This document shows positions 61,571 to 64,000 of a DNA stretch of 64,000 bases, in pieces (the stretch's first letter is position 1; the number at the start of each line of letters is the position of its first letter). Under the pieces are notes generated by a model. That model was given only the letters and a program-made list of their open reading frames with translations. It did not search any database and was not told the DNA's origin. The translations under genes and the position numbers were made by a program. The stretch lies in contig VXAA01006076.1 in the NCBI GenBank assembly GCA_013399115.1, forward strand, positions 1,061,408 through 1,125,407. Direction: 5' to 3'. This DNA is from Anseranas semipalmata (taxonomy: Eukaryota > Chordata > Aves > Anseriformes > Anseranatidae).

Positions 61571-63459
61571 GTCTGGGGGGGGAAAAAAAAAAACAAAGCA
61601 AAACATCTGCTTCCCAGGTTTCTGCCGCATACAGCTGCGGATAGCAGCCCACATCTGGAAGCTTCACTTTCCTTTGGGCCAATAAGTATAGGGCAAAAGG
61701 GCTGCATTTAAAAAGGGGGGAAAAAATGAAAGAGAGCTCCGCGCTGCCTCACTGTACTAAAGTCCCCAAACTTCTCAAATACCATTGGCAAATCTGCTCA
61801 GTATGGCAGGGATGGGTCCAGATGGCCTATCATTATAGAGCCTTGCAACAAAATATGGGCAGGCCTACCAGAAGAGAAATCAGAGAGGGGGGAGGAAAAA
61901 AAAAAAACAAAGAAAACATAACTACAGCTTCTTTTTGTTTTTTCAAAACATATTGGAAGATCAGGTTTTGTCTGCTTTGGGGACTGCACTGATTGTGGCA
62001 GTGAAACTCTAAGCTCACAGCCTGCTAACATCAGAGCAACTGGGAGAGCAGGGGATACTTGTTACAAACAAATCAAGGTTTGTTTAAAACTTTTGCCTTT
62101 GCAATAATGTTGTAAGAGTTAAGCACCAAACTGGCCACTCGAGATACAGTAGTATCAGCAAAAAACAAAGCAACCAGCCAGGTTTTAGCTTGAGAGGAGA
62201 GCTCAGCCCTCAGCGAGACATCACTCTTCGCGAAGAGCTGACGGCATCCATCCGCGCGACGTTAGGGATGCGGGACACAGTCGGACAAGCACTTGCTATG
62301 AACCTCCAGCAGTTTGAGCGTTACCACCCTTCAGCTGAAATCCCCTGGAGTGAGCTGCGTAAGCTTTCCATTTCTGCTTCAACACAGAAAACAGGCTCGC
62401 TCCAGCCACCTGCTTTACTTGGCATTCAAGTAGACCGGGGCCGCACCCCTCAGTTGCCCCTGGGGGACGACAGCTTTTGAGGGAAGGGGCAGCAACATCT
62501 CGAACCACCCGTGCTCAGCCCCAAGCAGTCCCCACAAGAACCAAACCTAAAATGAGAAAACTCCATTTGTGCGCCTGAGCACAGTTTCATGCCTGTTGGC
62601 TGGCCGTTTTGCCTTCCAGCACTGCCTCAAACTGCAGCGTTCCCTAAACGTGCAGAACAGCCACCTCTGTTTCATTCGGGCACCCCCGAAACACAAAGCC
62701 CATCTCAAACACCAGCACGGGCACCAGTGTTCCCAGGTCTGAAACCAAGGGGGGAGCCTCCTTTCTGCAGCTGAATAAAGTACAAACCAAAAACCACTCA
62801 CAGCAACGCTCTTAGAGAACACAAACAAACAAACAGCACTGTAAGTCCCTTTGCTGGCCATCAGTTTCACACCACCAACAGTTTGTGCGAGCTCTTTGCG
62901 CAGCGTGCCGTTCCCGATATCCCTGAAGCCACGGATGAGACTGGAACAGCCACAGCAGGGAATAGGTAACAAGATGGTGAACTTCGAGGAAGAACAAGTT
63001 TTAAAGCCACACACACTGGGCTGCTGGTGCCGTGCGGGGAAAAGGAAGGAGATTTACTCCGCGTGCCTGAAGACGCCAACTTCCGACAGCTGTCTCTCTC
63101 CTCTCGCAGCGTATCCCGATTTTAACCGTGGTTTCCACCATCCCTCGCCCAAATGCCATCCTTTAAAGCCAGTTTGTGCAAGCCACCGCAGGCCATCCGC
63201 GGGCACGCGTTTCTAGCGACGTTTTTGGTGGGCCAGTCCCGCTCTGCAACGCCCCAGCACCAACCTGCGCCCGCTCCTCATCCTGGGCAGCCCCGCAAAA
63301 CGCAGGTAGTTTGTTCCGAGTGATGGCAACTCCCCCGTCCCAAGCGTGCTCCGGGAACCAAAGGGGAGCCCACATTTACTTCATCTGTGAAGCAAGCCAG
63401 ATGCTAATTGCCTCCAAAGGTGAAAGGCTAGTGCCTTGGCCCTTTTATCATTGTAAATT
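61571..63459. other. Sequence left of the 36-bp array, nothing recognised
   Basis: GC content fluctuates. Chance open frames up to 155 codons occur. The CECR2 segment expected before exon 2 was looked for on the minus strand and not found. Confidence 0.5.
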
Positions 63460-63715
63460 CAGGTTCCTTCAAGACTTTGCGCTGCTGGGCCCGGAGAGCC
63501 TCCCCCTTTAATGGTTTTGCATCAATAGGAGGGGGAGGGGAGTTCCCTTTCGCAAGAAGTTGCATCATTGAGAGACCTTATCCCCTTTCAAGATTTCGCA
63601 CCGCATAAGGGATTCCCCCTCTTCAGAAATTCACATCCTGCTCAAGGAGTTTTGCTCTTTAGGGCTTCGCACATCCTATTGAACTTTTAAGCATCTTTGG
63701 AATTCGCATTCAGGG
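63460..63715. repeat. Degenerate tandem array, period about 36 bp
   Basis: Seven diverged units share a pyrimidine-rich start followed by a TTYGCAY-type core. Cores begin at about 63,478 (TGCG), 63,518 (TGCA), 63,562 (TGCA), 63,597 (CGCA), 63,632 (CACA), 63,668 (CGCA) and 63,705 (CGCA), giving spacings of 40, 44, 35, 35, 36 and 37. The last four units are the most regular. A rough consensus is TTCCCCTTTCAAG then a few bases, then TTCGCATCC. It is not part of a family I recognise. It could be an old minisatellite or a multimerised protein-binding site near the presumed 5' end of CECR2. Confidence 0.55.
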
Positions 63716-64000
63716 GGCAATTACTGTCTTAAAAAACACACGCCACCATGTTATTCACCCGCTTTATTGCCAATGTGCCGGCAAGAATAGCTTTTCACAG
63801 CAAGCACAAAAGATTTCCTACCAGGACGCACTTTGTTTGTAACATTTGTAGCCAGAGCAGAAAATATTTACAGAGCGTTAGCCACACGCGCAAAATTAAT
63901 AGTAATGATTTAAAAGAAAAAAAATAATAAGAAAGTTGCAGAGGAAAACGTGCAAAAGCGCCCAAAACGCGCCAGTTCCCCGCGGCGGAGGGCAGGCGAG
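63716..64000. other. Right edge, GC and CpG rising
   Basis: After an AT-rich, possibly conserved stretch, the last 60 bp become rich in CpG (GCGCCCAAAACGCGCCAG, CCCCGCGGCGG). This may be the border of a CpG island that continues beyond the window. If so, it would be a good candidate for the CECR2 promoter, but this is inference. Confidence 0.35.

Larger units (their letters stand above)
17644..64000 (-). other. CECR2: Intron upstream of CECR2 exon 2 (partial, runs off the right edge)
   Basis: This interval lies 5' of the recognised exon on the minus strand. I searched it by eye for the preceding CECR2 coding segment, which contains FCSLFRTAF in the human protein, and did not find it, including in the GC-rich blocks. 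The simplest reading is that the whole 46 kb is intronic and that the first exon lies beyond the right edge. A long 5' intron fits what is known of the human gene. Another, unrecognised transcript or non-coding exon in this interval cannot be excluded. Confidence 0.7.

Noticed and set aside
1..64000. tRNA, rRNA, snRNA genes and CRISPR arrays
   Set aside because: No intact box A/box B pair with a foldable body, no snRNA core and no regularly spaced identical repeats were found. The SINE relics account for the tRNA-like pieces.

Overview
The window is vertebrate nuclear DNA, almost entirely non-coding, and most likely from a bird. The main evidence for a bird is a well preserved, 5'-truncated CR1 LINE at about 4,240-5,045 whose 3' end and ORF2 C-terminus are of the avian CR1 type. 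Interspersed repeats are otherwise sparse and old (degraded CR1, MIR/CORE-SINE, possibly L2), which also fits an avian genome. There is no operon-like gene packing, no tRNA or rRNA gene and no intact mobile element.

One coding exon can be recognised with confidence. It lies on the minus strand at 17,549-17,643 (95 nt), has good splice signals on both sides, and encodes the ELEAALHRDD... segment near the N-terminus of CECR2. CECR2 is the bromodomain/DDT-type subunit of the ISWI-family remodelling complex CERF. I did not find the exon carrying the initiator methionine (expected at higher coordinates) or the next coding exon (expected at lower coordinates). I therefore read the window as part of the upstream intron (17,644 to beyond 64,000), exon 2, and part of the downstream intron (before 1 to 17,548) of CECR2.

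Layout by region: 1-17,548 is the downstream intron, with an (AAAAT)n microsatellite at 3.65-3.73 kb, the avian CR1 at 4.2-5.0 kb, a weak L2-like piece near 12 kb and a possible conserved block near 13.9 kb. Exon 2 follows at 17.5 kb. The upstream intron holds a CpG-rich block at 20.7-20.95 kb, about 3 kb 5' of exon 2. MIR-like SINE relics lie at 23.5, 28.3, 30.8, 33.6 and 42.7 kb. A cluster of ancient CR1 remnants spans 32.5-39.65 kb, and a second, longer CpG-rich block at 41.5-42.05 kb contains the only ambiguous base. The GC content and CpG density rise again at 61.3-61.6 kb and towards the right edge. A degenerate array with roughly 36-bp periodicity lies at 63.46-63.72 kb.

Many open reading frames of 60-200 codons occur by chance, especially in the GC-rich blocks and antisense to CR1. 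None resembles a known protein except the CR1 ORF2 fragments. The observations most worth checking are the degenerate 36-bp array near the right edge, the CpG block just upstream of exon 2 (possible internal promoter), a perfect CRE-type inverted repeat beside an ETS-like site at 29.73 kb, and several perfect palindromes. I found no clear previously undescribed system.
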